From the NCBI GenBank assembly GCA_963666475.2, contig CAXXJM010000001.1, forward strand, positions 682,001-746,000: a stretch of 64,000 bases of DNA, in the 5' to 3' direction. The translations under genes were made by a program, and so were the position numbers. This DNA comes from JBFHIZ01 sp963666475 (GTDB lineage: Bacteria; Bacillota; Clostridia; Lachnospirales; Lachnospiraceae). Numbering within the stretch: position 1 is the stretch's first letter; the number at the start of each line of letters is the position of its first letter. This document shows positions 9,711 through 18,323 of this stretch, piece by piece. Under the pieces are notes generated by a model that saw only the letters and a program-made list of their open reading frames with translations, did not search any database and was not told the origin of the DNA.

Positions 9711-10814
9711 TTATTCCCTTTTCGTATCGTCAGATACCGAGGAGTCTTTCTTCTCAGTAGTTTGTACATTTGAAACAGGATTTTTTGTATACATGTTTTT
9801 TTGCATTTTTTTCATTCTTGCTTTTTTGATTTTACGGATGATTAATTTTACTACGAAGAATATTGCGAGAACAAATAAAGCAAATACAAACAAATTCCAT
9901 AAAATTCTAGGTAAACGAATGATAAAATTAATACCAAAATTACTAAGGTCTGATTTTAACTCCGCCATAGAATTTAAGAATCCCGTTCGAATACGTTCTC
10001 CAACAGATGCTTCCTGTGGAGCCTCTAAGCGTTCCACTTCAGATATATCAATTGTTATTGTAGCATAATCTACCAAGTTATCATAGGTACGTAATTGAGA
10101 TTCCATACTTTGTAATTGATAACGAATTTCGGTAAGTCTACTTTCAATTGTAATCATATCCTCCACGGTCTCTGCTTTTTTCAAAAGCTCCATCAAGTTA
10201 TCCTGCTCAATCTCATACATCTCTTTTTTACTTTCCAAATCCACATATGTGAGCGTTACATCTGTTACTGATAGATTTTTAGAAACTACATTTGCCATGT
10301 CTCCTACTTGTTTCACAAAACTCTCTAAATCAAGTGCCGGAATACGAATCGTGTAAGTAGCATATCGAAGATTTTCATTATATCCATAATTACCATAATT
10401 GCCAACATTCTCATATAAATTCTCGATATATCCACTCATTTGATCAATTAGAGACTCCATCTCTCTGGTAAAATTATCATATTCGAGAGTTTCCAAAGAG
10501 AGGCTGTATCTCTTGATCAATTTCTGATTCGTATTTGAAATATCCCCATCCGTTGTGTTGTTCGTCATGCCATCATAACTGGTCGTATTCTCACTAAAAT
10601 CTTGATCTTTAGCGCCCATTGTTGATGCAGTGTTGCCTTCTACGAATCCATAATCATACATCGCCTCTTCTGTGGCCATCTCATAACTCACATCATAAGA
10701 ATCCGATACAGACATCGCCGAATTTTCTTGACTTCCACATCCAGTCATTATGAGTAGTCCACACAGTGACAAACAAAATACGATTGCTTTTTTGTTCCTA
10801 AATCCCTTTTTCAT
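9711..10814 (-). CDS. DUF4349 lipoprotein
   Basis: A 367-residue membrane lipoprotein. Starting at the ATG at 10814 (AGGAGG 6 nt upstream) gives MKKGFRNKKAIVFCLSLCGLLIMTGCGSQ, with lipobox MTGC. A Ser/Thr/Asp-rich linker follows, then the DUF4349 domain (about 95-270) with a coiled coil (EIEQDNLMELLKKAETVEDMITIESRLTEIRYQLQSMESQL), then a C-terminal membrane helix (IIRLPRILWNLFVFALFVLAIFFVVKLI) and a basic cytoplasmic tail. DUF4349 proteins are widespread in Firmicutes with no established function. An exact 16-bp palindrome lies just upstream of its RBS. Confidence 0.82.
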   Translation of the reverse strand: MKKGFRNKKAIVFCLSLCGLLIMTGCGSQENSAMSVSDSYDVSYEMATEEAMYDYGFVEGNTASTMGAKDQDFSENTTSYDGMTNNTTDGDISNTNQKLIKRYSLSLETLEYDNFTREMESLIDQMSGYIENLYENVGNYGNYGYNENLRYATYTIRIPALDLESFVKQVGDMANVVSKNLSVTDVTLTYVDLESKKEMYEIEQDNLMELLKKAETVEDMITIESRLTEIRYQLQSMESQLRTYDNLVDYATITIDISEVERLEAPQEASVGERIRTGFLNSMAELKSDLSNFGINFIIRLPRILWNLFVFALFVLAIFFVVKLIIRKIKKARMKKMQKNMYTKNPVSNVQTTEKKDSSVSDDTKRE

Positions 10815-10833
10815 ACGTTTCCTCCTATTCGCA

Positions 10834-10849
10834 TCGTGAATATTCACGA
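10834..10849. promoter_or_regulatory. Perfect 16-bp palindrome upstream of the DUF4349 gene
   Basis: TCGTGAATATTCACGA is identical to its reverse complement and lies 19 nt before the chosen start of the DUF4349 gene, between its likely promoter and the AGGAGG. It could be an operator for a dimeric repressor. I cannot name the regulator. Confidence 0.45.
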
Positions 10850-10916
10850 AGTCTTTCGACTTTATCTTGCTTGTTTCTATTAAGATATACGAATAATTCC
10901 CCCATTTTTAAAGTAC

Positions 10917-13847
10917 TTAATGAAATAATGGTTCTATGTGTCCAAATAGATTTTCATTTTCTTTAATTTTATCTGCGTTTCCAACAACACAAAAAGCGTC
11001 TTGATCTAAAAGAGCCTCAATATATTTTGCCAGTGACTGGATATCTTCTAATGTAATATCAAGGATTTCATCACGCTGTTTTTGCACATCCGCAAGCGTT
11101 ATATTGGATAAATATGCCGACAATGAACGAGTCCCTTTCGCCTGTGGTGTAAGCGGTCTGTCAACGTTTGACATAGCACCAATTACATATTTTGTAATGG
11201 TACGTTCATCGCCTTTAAATGAACGGATATAAGCTGGAGCCTTTTCATATACCTGTACGGTCTTCTCTAAATTTGGATCACGATAAGATGACATCATACA
11301 TTCTCCTGATTTCGTAAAGCTTATACGACATCCATAAGCGCCACCTTTTACACGAACATTATTCCAAAGATAATCATAACCCATAATCACACGAAGGACT
11401 TCTAATGCGCCAGTGTATTCTAGTCCAACTTTTCGATAATCTCCTGCTCTAGCAACATACTGAATTTGTGCAGAATTTTGATATCCTACATTTTCATTTT
11501 TCAATTCAAAGCTCCATGTTTCTGGTTCCGGATCCAAAACACTCAAATTATTTTTAAGGATTCCAACATACTCCTTCAAAAGCGATTCGTCATATGTATG
11601 AATAGTCGTATCCAACATTAAATTTTCTTCGCGATAAATAGCATTTTTTACACGTTCAAGATTCGCTAATATGACATCAATTTTGTCATCGAAGCTTTCT
11701 TCTAAATACTCTAAGAAACGATAATATGTAATACCTTGCATAATTTCAGAAATTTTTGCAGTCTCTGAAAAATAAGACATTGCACAGTCCGCAGCAACTT
11801 GATCACCTGAAAACATCATTCGAGCTTGTTCCTTTGACTTTTGCTCTGAAATCACTTCTAAAATTCGTTTGTGATCTGAAAATTGAGATTCGAACATTAC
11901 TTCATTTAAAAGTTCAAGCCCTGTTTTTGTCTGATCCGCAAGTGTTTTTACTTTTGCCTGAAAAATAAGTTGATACGCAGGCAGATTTTTGGAATCTTTA
12001 TATGTTGATACTGAGAAAGAAATTCCCCCTGTGCTTTTGTTAATCTGATTTGATAATTCATTATAGCTATAGTGATTGGTATCCACATTTGTGTAAAGAT
12101 CCTTCAACAAACGTACATATGGCAATAGTTCATTTGACATATTTTTAATTTCAAATAATACTTTCGTATATTGAATTCCATTTGTTTCGATTGGATGATG
12201 AAGGTGAGTAATACCGTCAATTTTTTGAATTTCATTATGAAATTCTTCTGCTTCTCTTTTGATATCCTGACGAGCAAGAAGCGGAATCGACTCAATCACT
12301 TCTTTTGTGTCTTCCATTTCCTGGAACTCTGTCAGCTTAATTTTTCTTTGAATAATGTTTTCTAATTCTTCTTTCGAAAGGCTATCTTTATATGCCGCCA
12401 TTTCTTTTCTGAATTTCTCATCTCTTTGTTTTTGAATGGATTTATCTGGAATAAACGCAACAATCGAAGTATGTTTGTTCTCAAGTATTTTTTCAAGAAT
12501 CAACGTTTCAAAATATCCTTTTTCAATCAACATACGTAATTCTTTAAATGTTTTTAAAGCATCCACATGTAAAAATGGTTTTGAAATATCATAAAGACTA
12601 GAATCCATGGACTGAATTAGATAAAGCAGTCCTTTTGGATATCCCCCAAAATCAGCTTCTCTTTGTTTAAATTCATAATGATTGAGTGCTCCAATTAACG
12701 CTTCTTTGTTGATTCCTTTTTCTACTTGTTCTTTTAATACCCTTAAAATGATTTCAACAAATTTCTCTTGATCCTCAAAATTCGCTCCTTTTGCAGTAAT
12801 ACCGAAGAATGATTGTTTGATATTATTTTCAAAAGAACCATAAATTTCTTTTCCAATGTTTGCTTCCATCAGTGCACGTTGTACTGGTGCCCCAGGTGCT
12901 GAACAAAGAACATAATCCAAGATTTCAAAAGCAATATATTGCAAAGGATCTAAATTTTCACCAATTACCGTATTGTAGGTTAAGTAGGTTGCGTTTTGAT
13001 CCGACTCTTCTTCTGATATTGCATAAGGAATTGTGCGATAGAGAGGCTCATTAAATGATTTTTGTAATGGAATTTCTGAATCCATTTCTATAACAGAATA
13101 AGAATCCAGATATGTTTCATCCATCCATTGCAAACGTTCTTCCATATCCATGTCACCATATAAATAAATATAACTATTCACAGGATGATAGAACGTACGA
13201 TGGAAATCTAAAAATTCTTCATAGGATAACTCTGGAATCACTTGTGGATCTCCGCCCGACTCCATTCCATATGTGGTATCAGGAAATAAAGAGTTGAATA
13301 CTTCTCTAGACACTACCTGATCTGGGGAGGAAAATGCCCCTTTCATTTCATTATAAACAACACCATTAATTGATAGTTCACCTTCCAAGGATTCCAAATC
13401 ATAATGCCATCCTTCTTGCATGAAAATTCGTTCTTCTTTATAAATGTTAGGTTTTAATACAGCATCCATATAGACATGCATTAAATTTTGAAAATCTACT
13501 AAATTGCAACTTGCCACAGGATAAATCGTCTTATCCGGATAGGTCATTGCATTTAAAAATGTATTTAAAGATCCTTTTGCCAATTCAATAAAAGGATCTT
13601 TTAGTGGAAATTGTTCTGAACCACATAAAACGCTATGTTCCAAAATATGTGCCACTCCCGTACTGTTTTTAGGTGGTGTACGAAATCCGATTGAAAAAAC
13701 TTTATTTTCATCATCATTTGCCATTAAAATGATATGCGCTCCTGATTTTTTATGTCTTAATAAATAACCTTCTGAGTGAATAGATTCCACTACTTCCGAT
13801 GCAATTACTTCGTATTTATCCGTAATTTTCTTTGAAAAACTCTTCAT
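10917..13847 (-). CDS. M16C (PreP-type) zinc metallopeptidase
   Basis: A 976-residue insulinase-family peptidase of the M16C/presequence-protease type that degrades peptides inside a closed clam-shell chamber. The inverted zinc motif HxxEH is HILEHSVLCGS (about 78-88), with the distal glutamate in NEMKGAF (about 173-180). The M16C-associated domain and a second, inactive M16 half follow, ending with VGNADKIKENENLFG. The ATG at 13847 is preceded by GGAG; a TTG 15 nt upstream would overlap the RBS. It is the first gene on the left-hand minus-strand block. The peptide substrates are unknown. Confidence 0.9.
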   Translation of the reverse strand: MKSFSKKITDKYEVIASEVVESIHSEGYLLRHKKSGAHIILMANDDENKVFSIGFRTPPKNSTGVAHILEHSVLCGSEQFPLKDPFIELAKGSLNTFLNAMTYPDKTIYPVASCNLVDFQNLMHVYMDAVLKPNIYKEERIFMQEGWHYDLESLEGELSINGVVYNEMKGAFSSPDQVVSREVFNSLFPDTTYGMESGGDPQVIPELSYEEFLDFHRTFYHPVNSYIYLYGDMDMEERLQWMDETYLDSYSVIEMDSEIPLQKSFNEPLYRTIPYAISEEESDQNATYLTYNTVIGENLDPLQYIAFEILDYVLCSAPGAPVQRALMEANIGKEIYGSFENNIKQSFFGITAKGANFEDQEKFVEIILRVLKEQVEKGINKEALIGALNHYEFKQREADFGGYPKGLLYLIQSMDSSLYDISKPFLHVDALKTFKELRMLIEKGYFETLILEKILENKHTSIVAFIPDKSIQKQRDEKFRKEMAAYKDSLSKEELENIIQRKIKLTEFQEMEDTKEVIESIPLLARQDIKREAEEFHNEIQKIDGITHLHHPIETNGIQYTKVLFEIKNMSNELLPYVRLLKDLYTNVDTNHYSYNELSNQINKSTGGISFSVSTYKDSKNLPAYQLIFQAKVKTLADQTKTGLELLNEVMFESQFSDHKRILEVISEQKSKEQARMMFSGDQVAADCAMSYFSETAKISEIMQGITYYRFLEYLEESFDDKIDVILANLERVKNAIYREENLMLDTTIHTYDESLLKEYVGILKNNLSVLDPEPETWSFELKNENVGYQNSAQIQYVARAGDYRKVGLEYTGALEVLRVIMGYDYLWNNVRVKGGAYGCRISFTKSGECMMSSYRDPNLEKTVQVYEKAPAYIRSFKGDERTITKYVIGAMSNVDRPLTPQAKGTRSLSAYLSNITLADVQKQRDEILDITLEDIQSLAKYIEALLDQDAFCVVGNADKIKENENLFGHIEPLFH

Positions 13848-13957
13848 AATTATTTTCTCCAATTCTTCTCATTTTTAGTCGTATATTACATTTATACTCT
13901 TTTTCAGGAGTCGAATCAAGTCTTCTTTTGTTGTATCCACAATTCTAACACATTCTC

Positions 13958-13986
13958 TTGACATTTTTTCGGAGAAAACATATAAT
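13958..13986 (+). promoter_or_regulatory. Promoter of the MarR-DegV operon (TTGACA-17-TATAAT)
   Basis: A perfect consensus sigma-A promoter: TTGACA at 13958-13963, 17-bp spacer, TATAAT at 13981-13986. Transcription should start near 13993, directly in front of the AT-rich dyad at 14000-14011. Confidence 0.88.
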
Positions 13987-13999
13987 TTCAATTAGTTTT

Positions 14000-14011
14000 A
14001 ACTTAAAAGTT
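14000..14011. promoter_or_regulatory. Candidate MarR operator
   Basis: AACTTAAAAGTT has 5-bp inverted arms (AACTT/AAGTT) and sits about 14 nt after the -10 box, where a bound repressor would block transcription. Autoregulation by the MarR protein encoded next is the simplest reading; a second similar TTAAAAGT lies at 14018-14023. Confidence 0.4.
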
Positions 14012-14039
14012 TTATATTAAAAGTATTGAAAGGGGAACG

Positions 14040-14495
14040 ATGACAAACATACAAGAGCAAGAATTAAATTATTTCTTTGAAACAACGTTCAATAAGATTC
14101 TGTCATGGGAAGAACGTGCCCTACATCAATCAGAGCTCAAGAACATTTCCGTTCGAGAAATGCACATCTTAGAAGCATGCCGTGTGTTAGAAGCTCGCCG
14201 TGAGAATACGATGTCTCATCTTGCTTCAAAACTAGACATTACTCAGGGCGCTCTCACTACTGCTGTAAACACGCTCGTAAAGAAAGACTATTTAAGGCGT
14301 GAAAAAGACCCAAAAGATCTAAGAATCGTATTAATTTACTTGTCTGAAAAAGGTTTGAAGGCCTACGAAATTCATAAAGAATTTCATCATCAAATGATTC
14401 AGGGTGTCGCTGCCCAACTTGACGAGGATTCCATTTCTACACTCACAGCGTCCCTAAAAAAATTAGGAATATTTTTTGAAGAATATAATCGATAA
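14040..14495 (+). CDS. MarR-family transcriptional regulator
   Basis: A 151-residue winged-helix repressor. The recognition helix region is MSHLASKLDITQGALTTAVNTLVKKDYLRREKDPKDLRIVLIYLSEKG (about 59-106), with the DxR wing (DPKDLR) typical of MarR. GGGG precedes the ATG. The next gene encodes a DegV fatty-acid-binding protein, so this may be a FabT-type lipid regulator; the association is the only evidence for that. The two genes share a consensus promoter with a dyad between promoter and start, suggesting autorepression. Confidence 0.88.
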   Translation: MTNIQEQELNYFFETTFNKILSWEERALHQSELKNISVREMHILEACRVLEARRENTMSHLASKLDITQGALTTAVNTLVKKDYLRREKDPKDLRIVLIYLSEKGLKAYEIHKEFHHQMIQGVAAQLDEDSISTLTASLKKLGIFFEEYNR

Positions 14496-14517
14496 GAAAA
14501 AAGGAGAATATACCAAA

Positions 14518-15333
14518 ATGAAAATTATTACAGACAGCACCAGTGATTTATCCATCGAAACCGCAAACAAACTAGGGGTACACATGATGCCACTCGGAGT
14601 AAACTTTGGAGATTCCGTTTTCAAAGATAAATTCGAAATCACAAATCAAGAGTTTTTCAAAAAATTAGAGGAATCGAAAGACATCCCAACAACAAATCTA
14701 ATCAACCCAGCCGACTTTGAAGACGTATTTAATATGTATCCTGATGAGGACATCATTGTTATTCCAATCGCGAAAGAATTGAGTGGTACTTATCAGTCAG
14801 CTGTCATTGCAAAAGAAATGCTTTCTCGTGAAAACATCTATATCATTGATTCTAAAACAGTCACCGTTGGACTTGCACTTCTTGTATATGCAGCACTTCA
14901 ATACCAATCAGAAGGCATGCCAACTTCACAAATCGTTTATCGTATCCAGGAAGATGTTAAAAAAGTTCAAATTGTCGCAGTGTTTGATACACTCAAATAT
15001 CTGATCAAAGGTGGACGACTCACAAAAATTCAAGGAACAATCGGTACTGCTTTGAATCTCAAGCCAATTCTTTCTGTTGCAGATGGCGAATTATCACCAA
15101 TCGCAAAATGTCGTGGCAACAAATCGGCATATAAAGAAATGTTGCGTATCATCGCTGAAGATTTAGTCATAGATAGTGAACGAAAAATCATATATGCACA
15201 TGCAAACTCTCCAGAAATGCTTTCAACATTTAAAGAAATCTCTCCATATGAAGGAATGGATGAAGAAATCGGTTCAGTTGTTGGTACACATTCCGGCCCA
15301 GGTGCAATTGCCATTGCATATTTCAAAAAATAA
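14518..15333 (+). CDS. DegV-family fatty-acid-binding protein
   Basis: A 271-residue DegV protein; the family (FakB) binds a fatty acid and presents it to fatty acid kinase FakA for phosphorylation. The N-terminus KIITDSTSDLS, the IPIAKELSGTYQSA motif with the lipid headgroup-contacting Ser/Thr, and the C-terminal HSGPGAIAIAYF are all diagnostic. A longer reading frame overlaps the MarR gene; I chose the ATG at 14518 because it gives the conserved start and has GGAG upstream. FakA is not in the window. It probably takes up host or exogenous fatty acids for membrane lipid synthesis. Confidence 0.93.
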   Translation: MKIITDSTSDLSIETANKLGVHMMPLGVNFGDSVFKDKFEITNQEFFKKLEESKDIPTTNLINPADFEDVFNMYPDEDIIVIPIAKELSGTYQSAVIAKEMLSRENIYIIDSKTVTVGLALLVYAALQYQSEGMPTSQIVYRIQEDVKKVQIVAVFDTLKYLIKGGRLTKIQGTIGTALNLKPILSVADGELSPIAKCRGNKSAYKEMLRIIAEDLVIDSERKIIYAHANSPEMLSTFKEISPYEGMDEEIGSVVGTHSGPGAIAIAYFKK

Positions 15334-15346
15334 TGTCTCAAATGCC

Positions 15347-15397
15347 AAGAAAGAGAATTTGTCCAAGACTTCATGTCATGGACAAATTCTCTTTCTT
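15347..15397. terminator. Bidirectional terminator between degV and bioY
   Basis: An 18-bp perfect stem (15347-15364 with 15380-15397) with a 15-nt loop. The stem overlaps the last codons of bioY and follows the DegV stop by about 13 nt. It can end transcripts from both converging genes. Confidence 0.75.
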
Positions 15398-15921
15398 AAT
15401 AGATCTCCAATCATAACAGCAGCTACTATAGAGATTACATCTTTTATTAAATAAGGAATGCTTACAAGCATAGCTGAAGCAAGAAGCGGATTTCCAGAAA
15501 CAATTGAAAACTGTATAATCCCAAGTATATGACAAAGGATAAGGCCAATCAAAGCAAGCAGTGTTTTCAAAAGATACCTTGTCCAAACTTTTTTTGCATG
15601 GACTTGAAATCCACTAAAAAATGCAAGGAATAAAAATCCCCAAATGAATCCACCTGTATATCCAAACAGTTTTCCAATACCACTTCCAAAACCAGCAAAT
15701 ACAGGCATTCCTATGGTTCCAATCAAAATATAAATTGCGACACTAATTGTTCCCCACTTTCTTAATAAAAAAGTTCCAGCGAGAGAAATGACAAATGTTT
15801 GTAACGTAAGCGGTACTCCGGAAGGCATCGGTATCTGAATTGGTGATACAACCGCCAAAACCGCAACCATTACTCCGATAAATGCAATTGTTTTTGTAGA
15901 TATCTTTTTTCTTCTTTCCAT
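15376..15921 (-). CDS. bioY: Biotin transporter BioY (ECF S component)
   Basis: The substrate-binding membrane subunit of an energy-coupling-factor biotin transporter; 181 residues with about six membrane helices. The family block VVSPIQIPMPSGVPLTLQTFVISLAGTFL and the KLFGYTGGFIWGF motif are present. The ATG at 15921 follows GGAG by 8 nt; a longer frame upstream overlaps the promoter. No EcfA/A'/T genes lie nearby, so it should share the cell's ECF module. A BirA-type operator overlaps its promoter, so it should be repressed when biotin is plentiful. Confidence 0.93.
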   Translation of the reverse strand: MERRKKISTKTIAFIGVMVAVLAVVSPIQIPMPSGVPLTLQTFVISLAGTFLLRKWGTISVAIYILIGTIGMPVFAGFGSGIGKLFGYTGGFIWGFLFLAFFSGFQVHAKKVWTRYLLKTLLALIGLILCHILGIIQFSIVSGNPLLASAMLVSIPYLIKDVISIVAAVMIGDLLRKRICP

Positions 15922-15957
15922 AAAAAATACTCCTTTTGTTTTTTCTCCAACAAAAAG

Positions 15958-15986
15958 AGTATATTTGATAACGAACCAATTGTCAA
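15958..15986 (-). promoter_or_regulatory. bioY promoter
   Basis: On the minus strand TTGACA (15981-15986), 17 bp, TATACT (15958-15963). The -35 lies inside the proximal half of the BirA operator. Confidence 0.8.
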
Positions 15987-16011
15987 CCATTATAATTATC
16001 AGGTTAACAAT
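15979..16011. promoter_or_regulatory. BirA-type biotin operator
   Basis: Arms ATTGTCAACC (15979-15988) and GGTTAACAAT (16002-16011) form an inverted repeat with one mismatch and a 13-bp spacer. It matches the TTGTTAACC-spacer-GGTTAACAA pattern of Firmicute BirA sites and covers the bioY -35, so holo-BirA binding would block RNA polymerase. Confidence 0.82.
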
Positions 16012-16027
16012 TGCGTTTTACATTATT

Positions 16028-16438
16028 TTATGATCCGACCATGGATAATCGCATTTTTGAAACCTGAATTTCAGTCAAAAACCAACGCTCTTTATTTGGA
16101 TCTTCTTTGATTCGTTTCATGCCCTCTTCAAATGATAAACACTCACTTTGATAGATATCTCTATGAAATCTTTGGGTCGTAAACAAACTCTGAAACTTCA
16201 TTTTTATATGCAAATGTTTCCATAAATAATATGCTTGATCACCTTGATCTAAAGCATAGAAATAACTTTCGATAGAAATCCCTTTTTGCTCAGAAATAGT
16301 AAGATAGGAACGTATTGCAGCAATCAGTTTTACAGGAACTCTTAAATCTTCTTCTAATTCGTCAAATTGATATTTGGCACCTATAAAAACAGTTATTGAA
16401 TCCTGCATCGCATATTTATAGTCCCCATTTTGTGTCAT
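16028..16438 (-). CDS. Hypothetical protein
   Basis: A 136-residue soluble protein I do not recognise. It has no signal peptide or membrane helix; the sequence is mixed helical with basic and aromatic residues (YYLWKHLHIKMKFQSLF; RFHRDIYQSECLSFEEGMKRIKEDPNKERWFL). Its ATG overlaps the stop of the sigma-like gene (TAATG), so the two are translationally coupled and probably work together. It may be a partner of the sigma-like protein; that rests only on position. Confidence 0.62.
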   Translation of the reverse strand: MTQNGDYKYAMQDSITVFIGAKYQFDELEEDLRVPVKLIAAIRSYLTISEQKGISIESYFYALDQGDQAYYLWKHLHIKMKFQSLFTTQRFHRDIYQSECLSFEEGMKRIKEDPNKERWFLTEIQVSKMRLSMVGS

Positions 16439-17178
16439 TAGATTTCTCCTATGATATAATCCTTCAACTCATCTGAAAATGCTAAAGCTTCCATAACATC
16501 TTCTTCTGACAGATCACTTTCAGCTTCAATTTCTTCTATTGTGACTTTACGTTCTAGTTTTTCTCCAAGTTCCTTTGTCACTTCCAAAACGCGATTCATA
16601 CGTTTTAATACTTTTCCCAATTCATCTTCATTTTTTTCAATTGTATCGAGGTACTCCTCCATGGAATCCATAATCATTTTTCCAATGAAGCCCTCCGCCT
16701 CATCAGAAGATTCCAAACAACCTAAGGATTTACTCGCTATTGTTAAAGAAACATTTCCTTCTCCAATTAAGTCCTCAATATATGCGCCTTCACCAACATA
16801 AAGCTTTGCGATTTCGACTACTTTAGACAGATATATCTCAACAATTCGATTCGCTGCATGCAAATCTCCTGCCATAGCAGATAGCGTAATTGCCTGCTTT
16901 TCTCCGTCGGTAGGTTGTTTAATTGTGCCAATTGATTCCAAATAAACTTCTAAATAGCTAATTTCTTCCGTAGTCATAAAATCTTCTGGTGACAACTGTT
17001 CATCAATTCCAATCTTCTGATCTTTCAAATAGCTTTCGACCAGCTGCACCTGCTCTTTCGAAAAGGCTAGTGGACTCAATATCTCATCCATCTGCTCCTT
17101 ACCAATGACATTCCCTTGTTTTTTCCCTAATTCTATTAAAGACGCAATGGTCTTAATAAACACTTCTTCTTGATTCAT
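16438..17178 (-). CDS. Degenerate sigma-70-like protein lacking DNA-binding regions
   Basis: A 246-residue protein that aligns with parts of primary sigma factors. Residues about 5-60 resemble region 1.1, about 104-150 resemble regions 2.1-2.2 (core-binding; KLYVGEGAYIEDLIGEGNVSLTIA), and about 195-240 resemble region 3 (LGEKLERKVTIEEIEAESDLSEEDVMEAL). Region 2.3-2.4, which melts and reads the -10, is replaced by short acidic sequence, and no region 4 is present. It could bind RNA polymerase core without reading promoters. It is the middle gene of an operon with a rhomboid-like protein (21 nt upstream) and an unknown protein. Confidence 0.72.
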   Translation of the reverse strand: MNQEEVFIKTIASLIELGKKQGNVIGKEQMDEILSPLAFSKEQVQLVESYLKDQKIGIDEQLSPEDFMTTEEISYLEVYLESIGTIKQPTDGEKQAITLSAMAGDLHAANRIVEIYLSKVVEIAKLYVGEGAYIEDLIGEGNVSLTIASKSLGCLESSDEAEGFIGKMIMDSMEEYLDTIEKNEDELGKVLKRMNRVLEVTKELGEKLERKVTIEEIEAESDLSEEDVMEALAFSDELKDYIIGEI

Positions 17179-17199
17179 GACTTCTTCAACCTCTCACTT

Positions 17200-18090
17200 T
17201 TATTTAACATGCTCATGTGTAAAAATATGATCCTGACAATATTCAAAATTCCCATTGCACTTTGAGCAATAGCGAAACACAAGATTTTCTCCATCCAACT
17301 CTGTTCTTCCACAAACCACACATTTATGCTTTGGAGTATTTGGTGAAGATGCCTGCATTTTCTTATGAAAATCATGACTTCTCTTCCGCTGTTTCAAAGA
17401 AACACTTGATCGTTTCCGTATCATAAAAAAGAATATCATAAAATTCAAAAGTGAAACCAAGATGACCGTTACCGTGATAAAATCACCATTAATTATAGCT
17501 GAAATAATAGTATAGACCTGCATTGCTCCATATGCTACTCCCAACCATTTGATTTTGATAGGAAAAATCATCATCAAAAGAATTTGAACCTCTGGGAAGG
17601 TTGCCGCAAATGCAAGAATAATCGATAAATTCACATAGTATGTACTAAAATAATATGACAAAATGCTGCCAAAAGACTCCGCGGTATTAGAATACTGGCC
17701 GAAAACACCTGCCTGAATTGCAAAATACAACAGAAATGCTCCAATTACAGTAAACAACATTCCAGAAAAAATATACAGATTAAAACGGAACGCACCCCAG
17801 ACTCTTTCTAAGCTAGTTCCAATCGAATAATAAAAATATAACATGATTAGAGTAAAAATACTAAAGCTGGACGGAGGTACGATAATCCATGTAAACAGCC
17901 TCCAAACTTCTCCGTGTAAAATCGCATATGGATTTAAGTTAATGTAATCTATAATTGAAAAACCCGCTACATCTGACTGCCCAACAAAAGTAATCAAATA
18001 ACCAAAGGCATACCCAATAATTAAATATAAAGGCAGACGATGAATCGCATATTTCCCAAATCTCTTTTCAAATTTTCCGATTTTGTTCAT
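17200..18090 (-). CDS. Rhomboid-like membrane protein with zinc ribbon, catalytically degenerate
   Basis: A 296-residue membrane protein with about six helices. The rhomboid signature is partly kept (GEVWRLFTWI; GTSLERVWGAFRFNLYIFSG), but the HxxxN motif reads FSIFTLIMLY and there is no GxSG serine motif, so it should not be a protease. The C-terminus (about 255-290) is a cytoplasmic zinc ribbon, CVVCGRTELDG...CSKCNGNFEYC. I took the ATG at 18090 with AAGGGA upstream; the longer frame has no RBS. First gene of the operon with the sigma-like protein. Role unknown. Confidence 0.72.
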   Translation of the reverse strand: MNKIGKFEKRFGKYAIHRLPLYLIIGYAFGYLITFVGQSDVAGFSIIDYINLNPYAILHGEVWRLFTWIIVPPSSFSIFTLIMLYFYYSIGTSLERVWGAFRFNLYIFSGMLFTVIGAFLLYFAIQAGVFGQYSNTAESFGSILSYYFSTYYVNLSIILAFAATFPEVQILLMMIFPIKIKWLGVAYGAMQVYTIISAIINGDFITVTVILVSLLNFMIFFFMIRKRSSVSLKQRKRSHDFHKKMQASSPNTPKHKCVVCGRTELDGENLVFRYCSKCNGNFEYCQDHIFTHEHVK

Positions 18091-18255
18091 GTCTTCATTC
18101 CCTTTCATTTCTATGTAACTTTCCCAAAAAAAGTCACAAAATTCACTTGTTATTCTAACATTGCAACCTAAAAAAGTAAACCACATGCAAGATTTTTAAT
18201 ATATTTCTCACATAATTTTAAGAAGTTGCATATGCATTTTCTCATGTTTCAAATC

Positions 18256-18284
18256 TTGCGATTTGTGAAATGCTATCGTATAAT
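18256..18284 (+). promoter_or_regulatory. Promoter of the activase gene
   Basis: TTGCGA (18256-18261), 17 bp, TATAAT (18279-18284). The -35 lies inside an imperfect dyad (TTTCAAATC ... GATTTGTGAAA, about 18246-18270), a possible operator. AGGAGG precedes the ATG at 18324. Confidence 0.8.
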
Positions 18285-18323
18285 AAATAGGTTGTGATAC
18301 AAATTCACATATAGGAGGAATAC

